64,000 bases of DNA, from positions 1-64,000 of the forward strand of contig NZ_JAFEJT020000013.1 of the NCBI RefSeq assembly GCF_018555435.2, written 5' to 3'. The position numbers and the translations under genes are program-made. The DNA comes from Bifidobacterium amazonense (lineage in GTDB: Bacteria > Actinomycetota > Actinomycetes > Actinomycetales > Bifidobacteriaceae). Shown here in pieces: positions 24,827 to 33,129 of this stretch (positions within the stretch are counted from its first letter, which is position 1; every line of letters starts with the position of its first letter). Under the pieces are notes generated by a model that was not told the origin of the DNA, did not search any database, and was given only the letters and a program-made list of their open reading frames with translations.

Positions 24827-24871
24827 TTCGATCGACGATCGTTCGATCGACGATTGCTCGATCAATGATTC
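24827..24871. repeat. Three tandem 15-bp units before the Gfo/Idh/MocA gene
   Basis: TTCGATCGACGATCG, TTCGATCGACGATTG and CTCGATCAATGATTC run head to tail and end just before the ribosome site AAGGAGG. Each holds CGATCG-like palindromes. Likely a regulator site or leader structure. Confidence 0.6.
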
Positions 24872-24882
24872 AAGGAGGAACG

Positions 24883-25965
24883 ATGGGAGTCACCGGCAAC
24901 GCAACAGGCAGACTCAACGGACGTCAGGCCGAAGCCGAAGCGCAGGGCCTGAAGGTGAACGTGGCGATCCTCGGCGCGGGCCGCATCGCCATCCACATGG
25001 CCGAGACGCTCACGAAAATGGCCGCCGACGAACGCTACCGCGATCTGATCACGCCGTACGCGGTCGCCGCGCGCGACGCCGACCGTGCGGCCGCGTTCGC
25101 CGCGCAGCACGGATTCCCCGTCTCCTACGGCTCGTACGAAGAGCTGCTGGCCGATCCGAACGTGGATCTGGTGTACATCGCGACTCCGCACAGCCTGCAC
25201 GCCGAACAGGGCATCGCCTGCCTGGAGGCCGGCAAGAACATTCTGGTCGAAAAGTCGTTCACGGCGAACGCCGCGCAGGCGCGGTCGCTGCTCGATGCGG
25301 CCGATCGCACCGGCCTGCTGTGCACGGAGGCGATCTGGACACGCTACATGCCGTCGCGCGCGCTGATCGACGACGTCGTCGCGTCCGGCCGTATCGGCGA
25401 GGTGCGTGCGATCAACGCGAACCTGTGCTATCCGGTGACCGGCAAGCCGCGCATGACCGATCCGGCGCTGGCCGGCGGCGCACTGCTCGACGTCGGCGTG
25501 TATCCGCTCAACTTCATCGACATGGTGATGGGCGGCGACGGCTCGGTGCCGGTCGAGCGCATCGCGACGTCGATGATGCCGTACGAAACCGGCGTGGACG
25601 CACAGAATTCAGCGACGCTGTACTATGCCGGCGGCGCGGGCGGCGTGATGGCCACGGCCGTCTCGTCGATGCTGTGCGCGTCGGACCGCGACGGCGTGAT
25701 CTGGGGCACGGACGGCTACGTCGTGTGCCGCAACATCAACAACGTCGAGGCGATCGACGTGTACGGGCCGGACCATGCGCTGCGCGAACGCATCGATGTG
25801 CCCGCGCAGCTGACCGGCTACGAGTACGAGGTCGCCGCGGCCGCGAATGCGATCCTCGACGGCCGCGGCGAATGCGCGGAAATGCCCCATGCGGACACGC
25901 TGCGCATCATGGAGCTCATGGATGCGCTGCGCGACCGCTGGGGTCTGCGCTACCCGTTCGAGTGA
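24883..25965 (+). CDS. Gfo/Idh/MocA-family NAD(P)-dependent oxidoreductase
   Basis: 360 aa. The N-terminal Rossmann domain is NVAILGAGRIAIHMAETL, then DLVYIATPHSLHAEQGIACL, and the catalytic-lysine motif appears as VEKSF in place of the usual EKP. The C-terminal domain has GGALLDVGVYPLNFIDMVMG, the conserved DxGxY block. Members oxidise or reduce sugars, inositols or related substrates; the substrate here is not evident. AAGGAGG four bases before ATG fixes the start. It is convergent with the NADH oxidase-like gene with only seven bases between stops. Confidence 0.93.
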   Translation: MGVTGNATGRLNGRQAEAEAQGLKVNVAILGAGRIAIHMAETLTKMAADERYRDLITPYAVAARDADRAAAFAAQHGFPVSYGSYEELLADPNVDLVYIATPHSLHAEQGIACLEAGKNILVEKSFTANAAQARSLLDAADRTGLLCTEAIWTRYMPSRALIDDVVASGRIGEVRAINANLCYPVTGKPRMTDPALAGGALLDVGVYPLNFIDMVMGGDGSVPVERIATSMMPYETGVDAQNSATLYYAGGAGGVMATAVSSMLCASDRDGVIWGTDGYVVCRNINNVEAIDVYGPDHALRERIDVPAQLTGYEYEVAAAANAILDGRGECAEMPHADTLRIMELMDALRDRWGLRYPFE

Positions 25966-25972
25966 CGGCCGA

Positions 25973-27361
25973 TCAGCCTTCGGCCACGGCCTGGATCGCG
26001 ACCGCGCCGACGAAGTTGACCGGCTGACTGAAGTTCGGCTGGAAGAACAGGTCCGCGCCGGCCAGATCGTCGATCGTGAACCCGGCCTGAATCGCCACGG
26101 ACACGACGTTCGCGGCCTGCGAGATGTCGTGCTTGGACAGGAACTGCGCGCCAAGGATGCGCCGCGTGTCCGGATCCCACACGAGCGTGGCCGTCACCGG
26201 CGTGGTGGTGAGCATGAAGTCCGGGCGATAGTCCTGCACGAGCGTGGTGGAGCGTGCGGTCAGGCCGCGGCGTTCCACACCGCCCAGAGTGAGTCCGGTC
26301 GCGGACATGGCCAGATCATACAGCTGCACCGCGCTGGTCGCCTGCGTGCCGAGGTAACGCTTGGTCGGCGCGACGATGTTCTCGCCGACGAGCAGGCCCT
26401 GACGCACGGCGTTCGTGGCGAGCGGAATGTAGTCGTCCTTGCCGGTCGGATTGTAGTGCACGGTCGCGCTGTCGCCGGCCGCGAACACGTCGTTGAGCAC
26501 CGTGCCGTCCGTCAGCGAGGCGCGCATGTAGTCGTCGACGATGATCGCGCCGTTGCCGATCGTGGCGAGCTGGTCGGCGAACAGCGCGGTGTTCGGGCGG
26601 AATCCCGCGCCGAGAATCGCCACGTCGGCCGTGTATTCGCCCCGCTCGGTGACGACGGTCACGCCGGAACCGTCCGCGCCGTCCGAACCGGAGGCCGGGC
26701 GGAACGCGACGACCTTCTGTCCGAGCGCAAGCGTCACGCCGTGATCGGAGAACGCCTGCTCGACCTGATCGCTGATCGCCGCGTCGAAATTGTTCGCGAG
26801 CACGCGCGGCAGAGCGTCGACCAACGTGGTCTTGACGCCGATGTCGCTGAACTGTTCCGCCAGTTCCGCGCCGATGTAGCCGGCGCCGATCACGACCGCC
26901 GTCTTCGCGCTCTTGGCGCGCTCCTTGATCGCGAGCGCGTGACCCCAGTTCTTGCACAGCATGACCGTGCCGTTTTCGAGCGCCGCGTCAAGACCGTCGA
27001 TCGGCGGGATCACGGGCGCGGAGCCAGTGGTGACGACCAGCTTGTCGAACACGTAGTCCGTGGTTTCGCCGGTTTCCAGGTCTTTGGCGGTGAGCGTCTT
27101 GCCGGTGACGTCGACGCCCAGCACATCGTGGCGCATGTGCATGGTGGCACCGGCTTCGGCGAGCGCGGCGGGCGACGAGTAGAACATGCGCTTGGGATCG
27201 GAGACGTGGTCGCCGACCCACAGCGCGATGCCGCACGAGAGGAACGACAGCGAATCGTTGCGCTCGAAGACGTGCACGGTCCAATCGGGATGATGCTGGA
27301 GGATGGACGTGGCGGCGAACGTGCCGGCGTGCGTGCAGCCGACGATGGCGACGGTGGTCAT
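25973..27361 (-). CDS. NADH oxidase/CoA-disulfide reductase-family flavoprotein
   Basis: 462 aa. The FAD site is VAIVGCTHAGTFAA; SFLSCGIALWVGD carries the single redox-active cysteine (Cys43), equivalent to Cys42 of water-forming NADH oxidases. VVIGAGYIGAELAEQF binds NADH, and LNDVFAAGDSATVHYNP is the second FAD motif; QAGFTIDDLAGADLFFQP lies in the C-terminal dimer domain. In anaerobic gut bacteria such enzymes remove oxygen by reducing it to water with NADH. CoA-disulfide reductase activity cannot be excluded. AAAGGAG lies before ATG. Confidence 0.92.
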   Translation of the reverse strand: MTTVAIVGCTHAGTFAATSILQHHPDWTVHVFERNDSLSFLSCGIALWVGDHVSDPKRMFYSSPAALAEAGATMHMRHDVLGVDVTGKTLTAKDLETGETTDYVFDKLVVTTGSAPVIPPIDGLDAALENGTVMLCKNWGHALAIKERAKSAKTAVVIGAGYIGAELAEQFSDIGVKTTLVDALPRVLANNFDAAISDQVEQAFSDHGVTLALGQKVVAFRPASGSDGADGSGVTVVTERGEYTADVAILGAGFRPNTALFADQLATIGNGAIIVDDYMRASLTDGTVLNDVFAAGDSATVHYNPTGKDDYIPLATNAVRQGLLVGENIVAPTKRYLGTQATSAVQLYDLAMSATGLTLGGVERRGLTARSTTLVQDYRPDFMLTTTPVTATLVWDPDTRRILGAQFLSKHDISQAANVVSVAIQAGFTIDDLAGADLFFQPNFSQPVNFVGAVAIQAVAEG

Positions 27362-27637
27362 GGGAAGCGCTCCTTTGCTTCGGTTCAGTCAGTTTAGGCG
27401 ACATTGTCAATCCACCATTGTGCCATTGATCCGCGGATGGGCCTGCATGCGGCGGTTCACGGCGAGTCGGCATGTTCGTTTTCATCAAGCCAAACCCCTC
27501 ATCCCGCCGACTCTTTGCTATTAAATGTGCAGAGTAAATAGCTCTTCGCGTTTTGGTGTGTAAAGGGCTGTTGGTTGATGGTGTGTGGCTGGGGGTGTGT
27601 GCATGGACGGTATATGTGCGCGGTTTATGACCGTGTT

Positions 27638-27787
27638 TAATGAGCCGTCTATGTCCACGCTCCTCGTAATGGACTGGGTATGCCCACGATTATCAGATTA
27701 AATGATCCGCTTCCACCCACGCTTGGCACGGGTTCGGTCTTTGAACCGGTTTCCTGTTGTGGATAATGATCCGTCTATGCCCACACT
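27638..27787. repeat. Degenerate direct-repeat array upstream of the NADH oxidase-like gene
   Basis: Four copies of a motif close to TAATGATCCGTCTATGCCCA plus C start at 27638, 27667, 27699 and 27764. The spacing is about 29-33 bases, with one position skipped. All are in the same direction. Spacers are too short for a CRISPR array. The surrounding 27362-27898 has no supported gene. Confidence 0.55.
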
Positions 27788-27898
27788 CGGTCTTGGATGA
27801 CGCTGATTCACCGTGCCCGTCGGACGTGGTGTGGGTGGAAATGGTACATTACGGGGTTTTCGTATTGTTGCTGCGTGTAGGCGTCCTCTGGTGGTGTC

Positions 27899-28215
27899 GG
27901 AATCACGCTGTCGCGTGATGCAGTGTTGTCATGGGATTACGCGGTAGCGCAATCCCGGCATCGCGCTGCCGCGCCCGCATGTGTTCAACGCACTATGATG
28001 CTGGCGGAGCCTCGGCCCCCTCGGATAGGCCGAGCTGTGAAGAAAACAGTCCAGTGGACTGTTTTTAGGCGAGGAGCGAGCGATAGCGAGCCAGCAATAA
28101 CGCTCGCGAAGCGAGTCCATAATTGCAGGACGCTGTCAGCCGCAGGCTGACTGGGGGAGCGTCGCGGCGCCACACGCCGCCAACAAGCACAGCATCGCAC
28201 GACAGCGCGATTCCA
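27899..28215. repeat. Mosaic hairpin region
   Basis: Includes ATCACGC-TGTC-GCGTGAT, GGGATTACGC / GCGCAATCCC, ACAGTCCA / TGGACTGT, CTCGC / GCGAG arms, TCAGCC-GCA-GGCTGA and a terminal ATCGC / GCGAT hairpin. It is built of the same GCTGGCGGAGCCTCGG and GACTGRGGGAGCGTCGC ends as 17272-17389, with about 110 bases of other modules inserted between them. Confidence 0.75.
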
Positions 28216-28301
28216 ATACTTCGGACCGCACCCGGAACGCATAACTCATACATGGTAAACACTCACGCCGGCGGTAGATCGAAAAGTATTTGTAAGTAAA
28301 T

Positions 28302-28341
28302 GTGGTGAGTTTATGGTGAGTCAGGTGGTTTATGGTGAGTC
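28302..28341. repeat. Short direct repeat GTTTATGGTGAGTC
   Basis: Two perfect 14-base copies at 28309-28322 and 28328-28341 (19-base period), preceded by a partial GTGGTGAGT. It lies just past the tRNA-Phe terminator; function unknown. Confidence 0.55.
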
Positions 28342-28353
28342 GGCTCGGAATGC

Positions 28354-28394
28354 AAGAAACCCCGCATGCCTTGGAAACATTGGCTTGCGGGGTT
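28354..28394 (-). terminator. Terminator of the tRNA-Asp/tRNA-Phe unit
   Basis: AACCCCGCA (28394-28386) pairs with TGCGGGGTT (28366-28358) on the minus strand, followed by TCTTGC. It starts five bases after tRNA-Phe. Confidence 0.8.
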
Positions 28395-28399
28395 ATCCG

Positions 28400-28475
28400 T
28401 GGTGGCTCCGAGCGGCATCGATCCGCTGACCTAACGATTTTCAGTCGTTCGCTCTACCAACTGAGCTACAGAGCC
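28400..28475 (-). tRNA. tRNA-Phe (GAA)
   Basis: 76 bases with encoded CCA. The acceptor arm GGCTCTG / CGGAGCC, D-loop TAGCTCAGTTGGTAGAGC, anticodon loop CTGAAAA with GAA, and T-arm GCGGATCGATGCCGC all fit. It lies downstream of tRNA-Asp in one transcript. Confidence 0.97.
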
Positions 28476-28524
28476 AGAGAACAGTTGAAAAAGCCCGGAA
28501 AACCGGGCAGCTTCACCATTCCAG

Positions 28525-28598
28525 CGACCCCGGCCGGACTTGAACCGGTGACCTCCGCCGTGACAGGGCGGCGCTCTAACCAACTGAGCTACGGGGCC
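28525..28598 (-). tRNA. tRNA-Asp (GTC)
   Basis: 74 bases, CCA not encoded. The acceptor GGCCCCG / CGGGGTC, anticodon stem CCGCC-CTGTCAC-GGCGG with GTC, and T-arm CCGGTTCAAGTCCGG fit. First gene of the tRNA pair. Confidence 0.97.
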
Positions 28599-28633
28599 GT
28601 GTTGTTCTCGCTTGCGTGAGGCAACGAGTAGAT

Positions 28634-28661
28634 ATATTACATGATCTCAGGCCTTGCGCAA
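28634..28661 (-). promoter_or_regulatory. Promoter of the tRNA pair
   Basis: Minus strand TTGCGC (28661-28656), a 16-base spacer and TAATAT (28639-28634), about 40 bases before tRNA-Asp. Confidence 0.7.
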
Positions 28662-28739
28662 GTTACGGCGTGTCGCGCTATTTTCCAACGTTTTGAGGGT
28701 CATCAAGCGGTCAGGCGCCAACCGGAAAAATCGTCCGCT

Positions 28740-29723
28740 TCACCCGACCATCGCCGCCGTACTGTAATCGCCAACGTTCCCATAGCCGTCGATGCTCGGG
28801 CGCGTGCCGTACTTGCGCAGATAGTCCTCCATGTAGTCGTCCAGATCATCCCACTCGTAGCACTGCCCATCCAGCTCGGCCGCGCAGTCGGTCGTCACGT
28901 CTCCATAGTCGCCGTAGCCACCGTTGTCATCGGAGTAGCCGTAACCGTCGCGATCGTAGACGGCGTAGTCCATGGCCTGTCCAAACGCGAAGACCGCGAT
29001 CATGATGACCGCCGTCAGCAGCGCCGTGGAGATCGCGCCCACGACGATGCCGGCGATTGCGAGTCCCTTACTTTTTTCGCGGCTTTTGTTGATCTGCACG
29101 AGCGCGATGATCGACAGCACGAGTCCGACGGGTGGGATCGGAAACGCCAGCACGAACCCGACGATGCTCAGAATGTTCCAACGCTGGTACGACGGCTCGT
29201 CATACGCCGGATACCAGCCCGGCGCCGGCTGGCCGTATGGCGACCGTCCGTACGGCTGTTGCCCGTATGCCGACTGCCCGTATGACGGTCCATATTGTTG
29301 TCCGTATTGCGACGACTGACTGTACGCCTGCTCGCCGTATTGCGACGACTGACCGTACGCCTGCTCGCCGTATTGCGACGACGGACCATACGCCTGCCCG
29401 TATGGCGATTGGTCGTTCTGCGGCTGACCATAAGGCTGCTGTTCGTACGATGATGCCGCGGACTGCTGCCCGTATGCTTGGCCGTATTGCGACGACTGAC
29501 CGTACGCCTGCTGTCCCGACGCCTGTCCGTATGCCGCCTGTCCGTATGGCGACTGCTGCCCGCCGGACTGCGGCTGAGACGACTGAGACGACTGTGACGG
29601 CGACTGATACGACGGCTGGGCCGACGCTGGCGTCTGGAAATAGCCGTTCGAATGGTCGTTGTTGCCGGAGTCGTCGGTTCCGTTGCCGTATGGCGTTTGC
29701 GGCGATGCATTGTTCTCACTCAT
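28740..29723 (-). CDS. DUF4190-like membrane protein with YGQS-rich low-complexity N-terminus
   Basis: 327 aa. Residues about 25-170 are almost only Ser, Tyr, Gly, Gln and Ala, with repeated YGQS/QYGQ units (for example [20 protein letters not shown]). Two membrane helices follow: [22 protein letters not shown] and [20 protein letters not shown]. Between them lies [13 protein letters not shown], as in DUF4190-type proteins. The C-terminal about 85 residues are acidic and Tyr/Asp-rich with two cysteines ([19 protein letters not shown]). The function is unknown; such proteins are common in actinobacteria near cell-envelope genes. The ribosome site is weak. Confidence 0.85.
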   Translation of the reverse strand: MSENNASPQTPYGNGTDDSGNNDHSNGYFQTPASAQPSYQSPSQSSQSSQPQSGGQQSPYGQAAYGQASGQQAYGQSSQYGQAYGQQSAASSYEQQPYGQPQNDQSPYGQAYGPSSQYGEQAYGQSSQYGEQAYSQSSQYGQQYGPSYGQSAYGQQPYGRSPYGQPAPGWYPAYDEPSYQRWNILSIVGFVLAFPIPPVGLVLSIIALVQINKSREKSKGLAIAGIVVGAISTALLTAVIMIAVFAFGQAMDYAVYDRDGYGYSDDNGGYGDYGDVTTDCAAELDGQCYEWDDLDDYMEDYLRKYGTRPSIDGYGNVGDYSTAAMVG

Positions 29724-29857
29724 GGTTTCAGCTTAAACGCCACCGCCACCATTCCGACCCGGCAGATCTCCCGGCGGATCTCCCGGCGAACATCCCAGCA
29801 CACATCTCGACAGACCCCGGCAGACCGCATGACCACTATCCCCCACCCAAAAGCGCG

Positions 29858-30664
29858 TCAGTCGGACGCCCGAAGCCCATCCCCCGACTCGTGAAGGATG
29901 CGCCAGCAATAGCCGAAAGCAGGATTCCCGGCCCGTGCCGCGGCGCGGATCCTCGCCGCCACGGTCACTACGGACAGTCCGACGTCGAGGCTGCGCGCCG
30001 CGGCCTGCGCGGACCGGTGTATGGCGATCCGCTCGCCGGTGTGTTCGTCGCACTGTTCGAGCCGCATGAGCTTCAACCGCTTGTCGCGCAGTACGGGCGT
30101 GCGCTTGTCGGCGTATTTCCACCAGTAGCCGCCGACCGGCCGGCCCGCGTCGATCGCCTGGATGATGGAGTTCGGATATGCGATTCCTACGGCTTGTGCG
30201 GCGTCTTTGACGGATTCGTAGCGTTGGAGCACGGTGCCGTCGCGGTCGAGCCGGCAGATGCCGCGCTCGTGCCCGATGCGCTTGGTCCATTTGCGTAATG
30301 GCCGTTCGTCGCCGCGCCGCCGCCATAGCCAGCCGCCTGCCGGGATTTGCCGCGAACATGCGGTGCCGATCGATTCGGGCAGTACGCCGACGGCTCGCGC
30401 GGCGGCCGGATACCCGTCGTATACGGCTTCGACCTTGAGTGTTTTGGGGTCGATTTGTTCGACGATAATGCCCGCGCCGCCTGTGTCGTCGGGGTTTTTG
30501 AGCGTGGTCCATGTGCGGCCGCAGTATGCGGTGCCGTCGCGCAGCGCCTGTTGCAGGTTTGCGAAGGTGGCGTCGGGGTGTCCGTGTTCGGCGAGCCATG
30601 CGACGGCTTTGCGTATGCCGCGGAATTGGCCGATGGTGCCGTCGGGGTCGTGCATGTACAGCAT
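29858..30664 (-). CDS. Protein with four NUMOD1-like repeats, no nuclease domain
   Basis: 268 aa. The start at 30664 follows GGGGAG; the frame upstream overlaps the sortase gene and is not used. Four related units occur at about 7-54, 73-115, 139-184 and 207-256. Each has a short beta-like start (DGTVLQRYESVKDAAQAVGI), a helix with AA..(V/L)G and an aromatic end (GGYWWKY, GGWLWRR, GYCWRI). This is the pattern of NUMOD1 DNA-binding modules that accompany homing and HNH endonucleases, but no HNH, GIY-YIG or LAGLIDADG motif is present. The gene starts 16 bases after the sortase stop, so the two are probably co-transcribed. Role unknown; a DNA-binding regulator or nuclease remnant is possible. 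Confidence 0.7.
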   Translation of the reverse strand: MLYMHDPDGTIGQFRGIRKAVAWLAEHGHPDATFANLQQALRDGTAYCGRTWTTLKNPDDTGGAGIIVEQIDPKTLKVEAVYDGYPAAARAVGVLPESIGTACSRQIPAGGWLWRRRGDERPLRKWTKRIGHERGICRLDRDGTVLQRYESVKDAAQAVGIAYPNSIIQAIDAGRPVGGYWWKYADKRTPVLRDKRLKLMRLEQCDEHTGERIAIHRSAQAAARSLDVGLSVVTVAARIRAAARAGNPAFGYCWRILHESGDGLRASD

Positions 30665-30680
30665 TGCGCTCCCCTGCCGT

Positions 30681-31757
30681 TTACCGCGGTTCGTCGAAGA
30701 ACGACGTCCAGTCGTCTTCGATGTTGGCGTTGGTCGTGTTGCGTTGCGTGATGTTGGGGTTGGTGCTGTCTGCGGCGATGTTGGGATCGTCGTATTGCAT
30801 GATGTCGGCGCTAGTGTTGGCGCTGGTGTTGATGTTGCCGGTCGTGGCGTTGGCTGCGTTGGATTTGGCTGGTTTGCCGGTGATGCCGGTGGAGTGTCCT
30901 CCGTGTGGGCGGCGGCGACGTACGACCAACCAACGAACGATGATGATGCCGAGGATGAATACGGTTGCCGCGACCGAGACGATTGCCGTCGTGTACGTGC
31001 GCACCGGCGTATCGTAATCCGTAGTATCCGGCACCTTCGGGTTCGGAATACGATGACCACGCACCAGAAGCCTGTGCGTATTCACCCCGTACGGCGTACA
31101 GGTGACCACGGTCGCATAATCCTTACCGTCCTCGATATTCAAATTATCGAGCTCGTTCGGGAGCACCACGCTGATCTTGTCAACCTGATACGTGTACGTC
31201 TCATCCAACACGTGAAACGCAAACGTATCCCCTTTGACGAGGGTATCGAGGCCGGTCAGCAGCTTCGCACTCGGCAAACCAGTATGACCCGACACGACAG
31301 CATGCGTGGTCACACCACCAACGGGAAGCGAACTGCCTTCCAAGTGGCCGATGGCAATCTGCAGCACACCCTCATCCGTACCGTGATAGACAGGGAAACG
31401 CACCTTCAACTTCGGGATCGTGACATACCCCATAATGCCGGTACCCGATACGTCCAATATCGACTCGTACTCTTTCTTCTGCTCATCAGTCAGACGCCAC
31501 CGGTCAGCAATCGACGGCAGTTTCGCATTGTATTCGCGCGCGGCTTTAAGCATCTCCTGCTTCTTCGCCTTGCTCAGGTCTTCCGTCTGCTCGATATACG
31601 TGGCCACCGCACGGGACTGGTGCATACGATTCCACCAATCCGCCACCGACGGATACGCGAGAAGACCAATACCAACCACGAGGACCACTGCGAAGAACAC
31701 GGAAATGATCGTGGAAATTATGTCAATCGGCCTACGCTTCCGACCACGAGCAGCCAT
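30681..31757 (-). CDS. Class C sortase
   Basis: 358 aa. The start at 31757 follows GAAAGGA and directly precedes the basic MAARGRKRRP end. Membrane helices are at about 12-35 and 257-278. The catalytic triad is visible: His158 in VVSGHTGLPSAKL, Cys220 in VVTCTPYGVNTHRLLVRG, and Arg229. The TCTPYG...HRLLVRG block is the class C (pilin polymerase) signature; no DPW-type lid is evident. Class C sortases join pilin subunits at the cell surface, yet no LPXTG protein is encoded in the window. The pilin genes normally found upstream would fall where the palindrome turns round. The C-terminal tail (about 282-358) is Asn/Thr-rich and cytoplasmic. Confidence 0.92.
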   Translation of the reverse strand: MAARGRKRRPIDIISTIISVFFAVVLVVGIGLLAYPSVADWWNRMHQSRAVATYIEQTEDLSKAKKQEMLKAAREYNAKLPSIADRWRLTDEQKKEYESILDVSGTGIMGYVTIPKLKVRFPVYHGTDEGVLQIAIGHLEGSSLPVGGVTTHAVVSGHTGLPSAKLLTGLDTLVKGDTFAFHVLDETYTYQVDKISVVLPNELDNLNIEDGKDYATVVTCTPYGVNTHRLLVRGHRIPNPKVPDTTDYDTPVRTYTTAIVSVAATVFILGIIIVRWLVVRRRRPHGGHSTGITGKPAKSNAANATTGNINTSANTSADIMQYDDPNIAADSTNPNITQRNTTNANIEDDWTSFFDEPR

Positions 31758-31801
31758 AACCGGTTCCTTTCCACGAGAGAGCGAGCATGAGATACGAGAG
31801 A

Positions 31802-31852
31802 AGACCTTCCCCGACCGTCGGAATAGGAGTAACGAACGATCGGAGAAGGTCT
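31802..31852 (-). terminator. Hairpin upstream of the sortase gene
   Basis: Minus strand: 31852-31836 pairs with 31818-31802 (17 bp, two mismatches), loop 17 bases, followed by TCTCTCGT. It lies in the leader about 45 bases before the sortase start and could limit read-through from an upstream gene, as between pilin and sortase genes of pilus operons. Confidence 0.6.
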
Positions 31853-31984
31853 GTTTTGTGTTATACGGGCGATGGGATGGATAGGAGAACATGAGCACTC
31901 ACGAGGTGAAGAGAGGTGAGGAATGTGAGCCCCCACGCCCATTCATGCCATCAAGTCTTTGGTTATTCGTTCCCGACTCACGTC

Positions 31985-32119
31985 TAGAACGGGAACTTCC
32001 ACCACGGTGGAAGTAGTCCCGCGGTTTGGTCGAAAATCAGTTTCCGGCGCACGATTCCGAAAACCAATCCCAACCATCACCGCGGGAAGCATTACATTGA
32101 GCTAATTCGGGTAATAGGA
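31985..32119. other. Noncoding leader with a 9-bp hairpin
   Basis: ACTTCCACC-AC-GGTGGAAGT forms a perfect stem, extended by CGGGA / TCCCG arms. No gene is recognised between the sortase leader and the hairpin array. Confidence 0.5.
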
Positions 32120-32400
32120 GTAGCGGCTTCGCTCGTGGAATCGCACTGCGTGCGATCCTGTGTTGTCAGCGGCCGTTGGCCGCAACCGCTCCGCGCAACA
32201 GCATCGCGCTCACGCGCGATACAGCGTACTCAGCGGCCTATGGCCGCAAACGCTCGCATCGCTCGCGTTATGGAATCACGCTGTCGCGTGATGCATGGTC
32301 ATCGGCAACGCCGTCACGTTGCAAACACTCCTCTTGCGCTCCGTGTACCGGAATCACGCTAACGCGTGATACTGCGCTGTTGGCAGTACTAGCGTGCTGC
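32120..32400. repeat. Array of small perfect hairpins beside the palindrome centre
   Basis: Stems include ATCGCAC-TGC-GTGCGAT (32140-32156), GCGGCC-GTT-GGCCGC (32169-32183), ATCGCGC-TCAC-GCGCGAT (32203-32220), GCGGCC-TAT-GGCCGC (32233-32247), ATCACGC-TGTC-GCGTGAT (32275-32292) and ATCACGC-TAAC-GCGTGAT (32353-32370). The same words appear at 27899-28215. No gene. Confidence 0.8.
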
Positions 32401-32420
32401 GACGCTCCCTCAGTCCGCCT

Positions 32421-32561
32421 ACGGCGGCCAGCTCCCTCAGCCGAGGGGGCCCGCCAGGCCACCACAACCACTGTGGTTATTGAAGCTCAACCTCCAACCC
32501 CAGAAATCCTTCCGAAGCTGGCGGAGCCTCGGCTCCCTCGGCTGAGGGAGCTGGCCGCCGC
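32421..32561. repeat. Turn-around of the palindrome: imperfect inverted hairpin repeat with unique core
   Basis: From 32421/32561 inward the two sides still pair over about 30 bp, but with mismatches at 32421/32561 and 32448/32534. Pairing is lost inside 32451/32531, leaving a core of about 79 bp (32452-32530). The core contains a small palindrome, AACCAC-T-GTGGTT (32466-32478), and no convincing gene. Both flanks belong to the CTCCCTCAGCCGAGGGAGC-type hairpin element also found at 17272-17389. The mismatches imply two diverged inverted copies existed before the arms were joined, with the switch just outside 32421. Confidence 0.85.
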
Positions 32562-32581
32562 AGGCGGACTGAGGGAGCGTC

Positions 32582-32862
32582 GCAGCACGCTAGTACTGCC
32601 AACAGCGCAGTATCACGCGTTAGCGTGATTCCGGTACACGGAGCGCAAGAGGAGTGTTTGCAACGTGACGGCGTTGCCGATGACCATGCATCACGCGACA
32701 GCGTGATTCCATAACGCGAGCGATGCGAGCGTTTGCGGCCATAGGCCGCTGAGTACGCTGTATCGCGCGTGAGCGCGATGCTGTTGCGCGGAGCGGTTGC
32801 GGCCAACGGCCGCTGACAACACAGGATCGCACGCAGTGCGATTCCACGAGCGAAGCCGCTAC
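32582..32862. repeat. Hairpin array, right-arm copy
   Basis: Exact inverted copy of 32120-32400 with the same six perfect stems. The region 32863-33129 has no gene beyond the mirrored leader. Confidence 0.8.
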
Positions 32863-33129
32863 TCCTATTACCCGAATTAGCTCAATGTAATGCTTCCCGC
32901 GGTGATGGTTGGGATTGGTTTTCGGAATCGTGCGCCGGAAACTGATTTTCGACCAAACCGCGGGACTACTTCCACCGTGGTGGAAGTTCCCGTTCTAGAC
33001 GTGAGTCGGGAACGAATAACCAAAGACTTGATGGCATGAATGGGCGTGGGGGCTCACATTCCTCACCTCTCTTCACCTCGTGAGTGCTCATGTTCTCCTA
33101 TCCATCCCATCGCCCGTATAACACAAAAC

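Larger units (their letters stand above)
982..32420. repeat. Left arm of a giant inverted repeat
   Basis: This arm is the reverse complement of 32562-64000, with base x pairing with base 64982-x. Every ORF start, stop and translation listed for one arm recurs at the mirrored place on the other. Intergenic checks (for example 27422-27481 against 37501-37560, and 32041-32100 against 32882-32941) are also identical. Bases 1-981 have no partner only because the window ends at 64000, so the outer end of the repeat is not seen. An arm of about 31.4 kb without divergence means either a very recent duplication or a fold-back assembly artefact. Confidence 0.97.

Noticed and set aside
27638..27787. CRISPR array
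   Set aside because: Repeats are degenerate, the gaps between copies are only a few bases, and no cas gene is present.
28400..28598. tRNA-associated integration site of a mobile element
   Set aside because: No integrase, phage gene or duplicated tRNA 3' end is seen beside the tRNAs; the second tRNA copies belong to the palindrome arm.
32176..32628. 150-codon open frame crossing the palindrome centre
   Set aside because: It is made of hairpin repeat sequence read through the junction, with no ribosome site or protein-like pattern.
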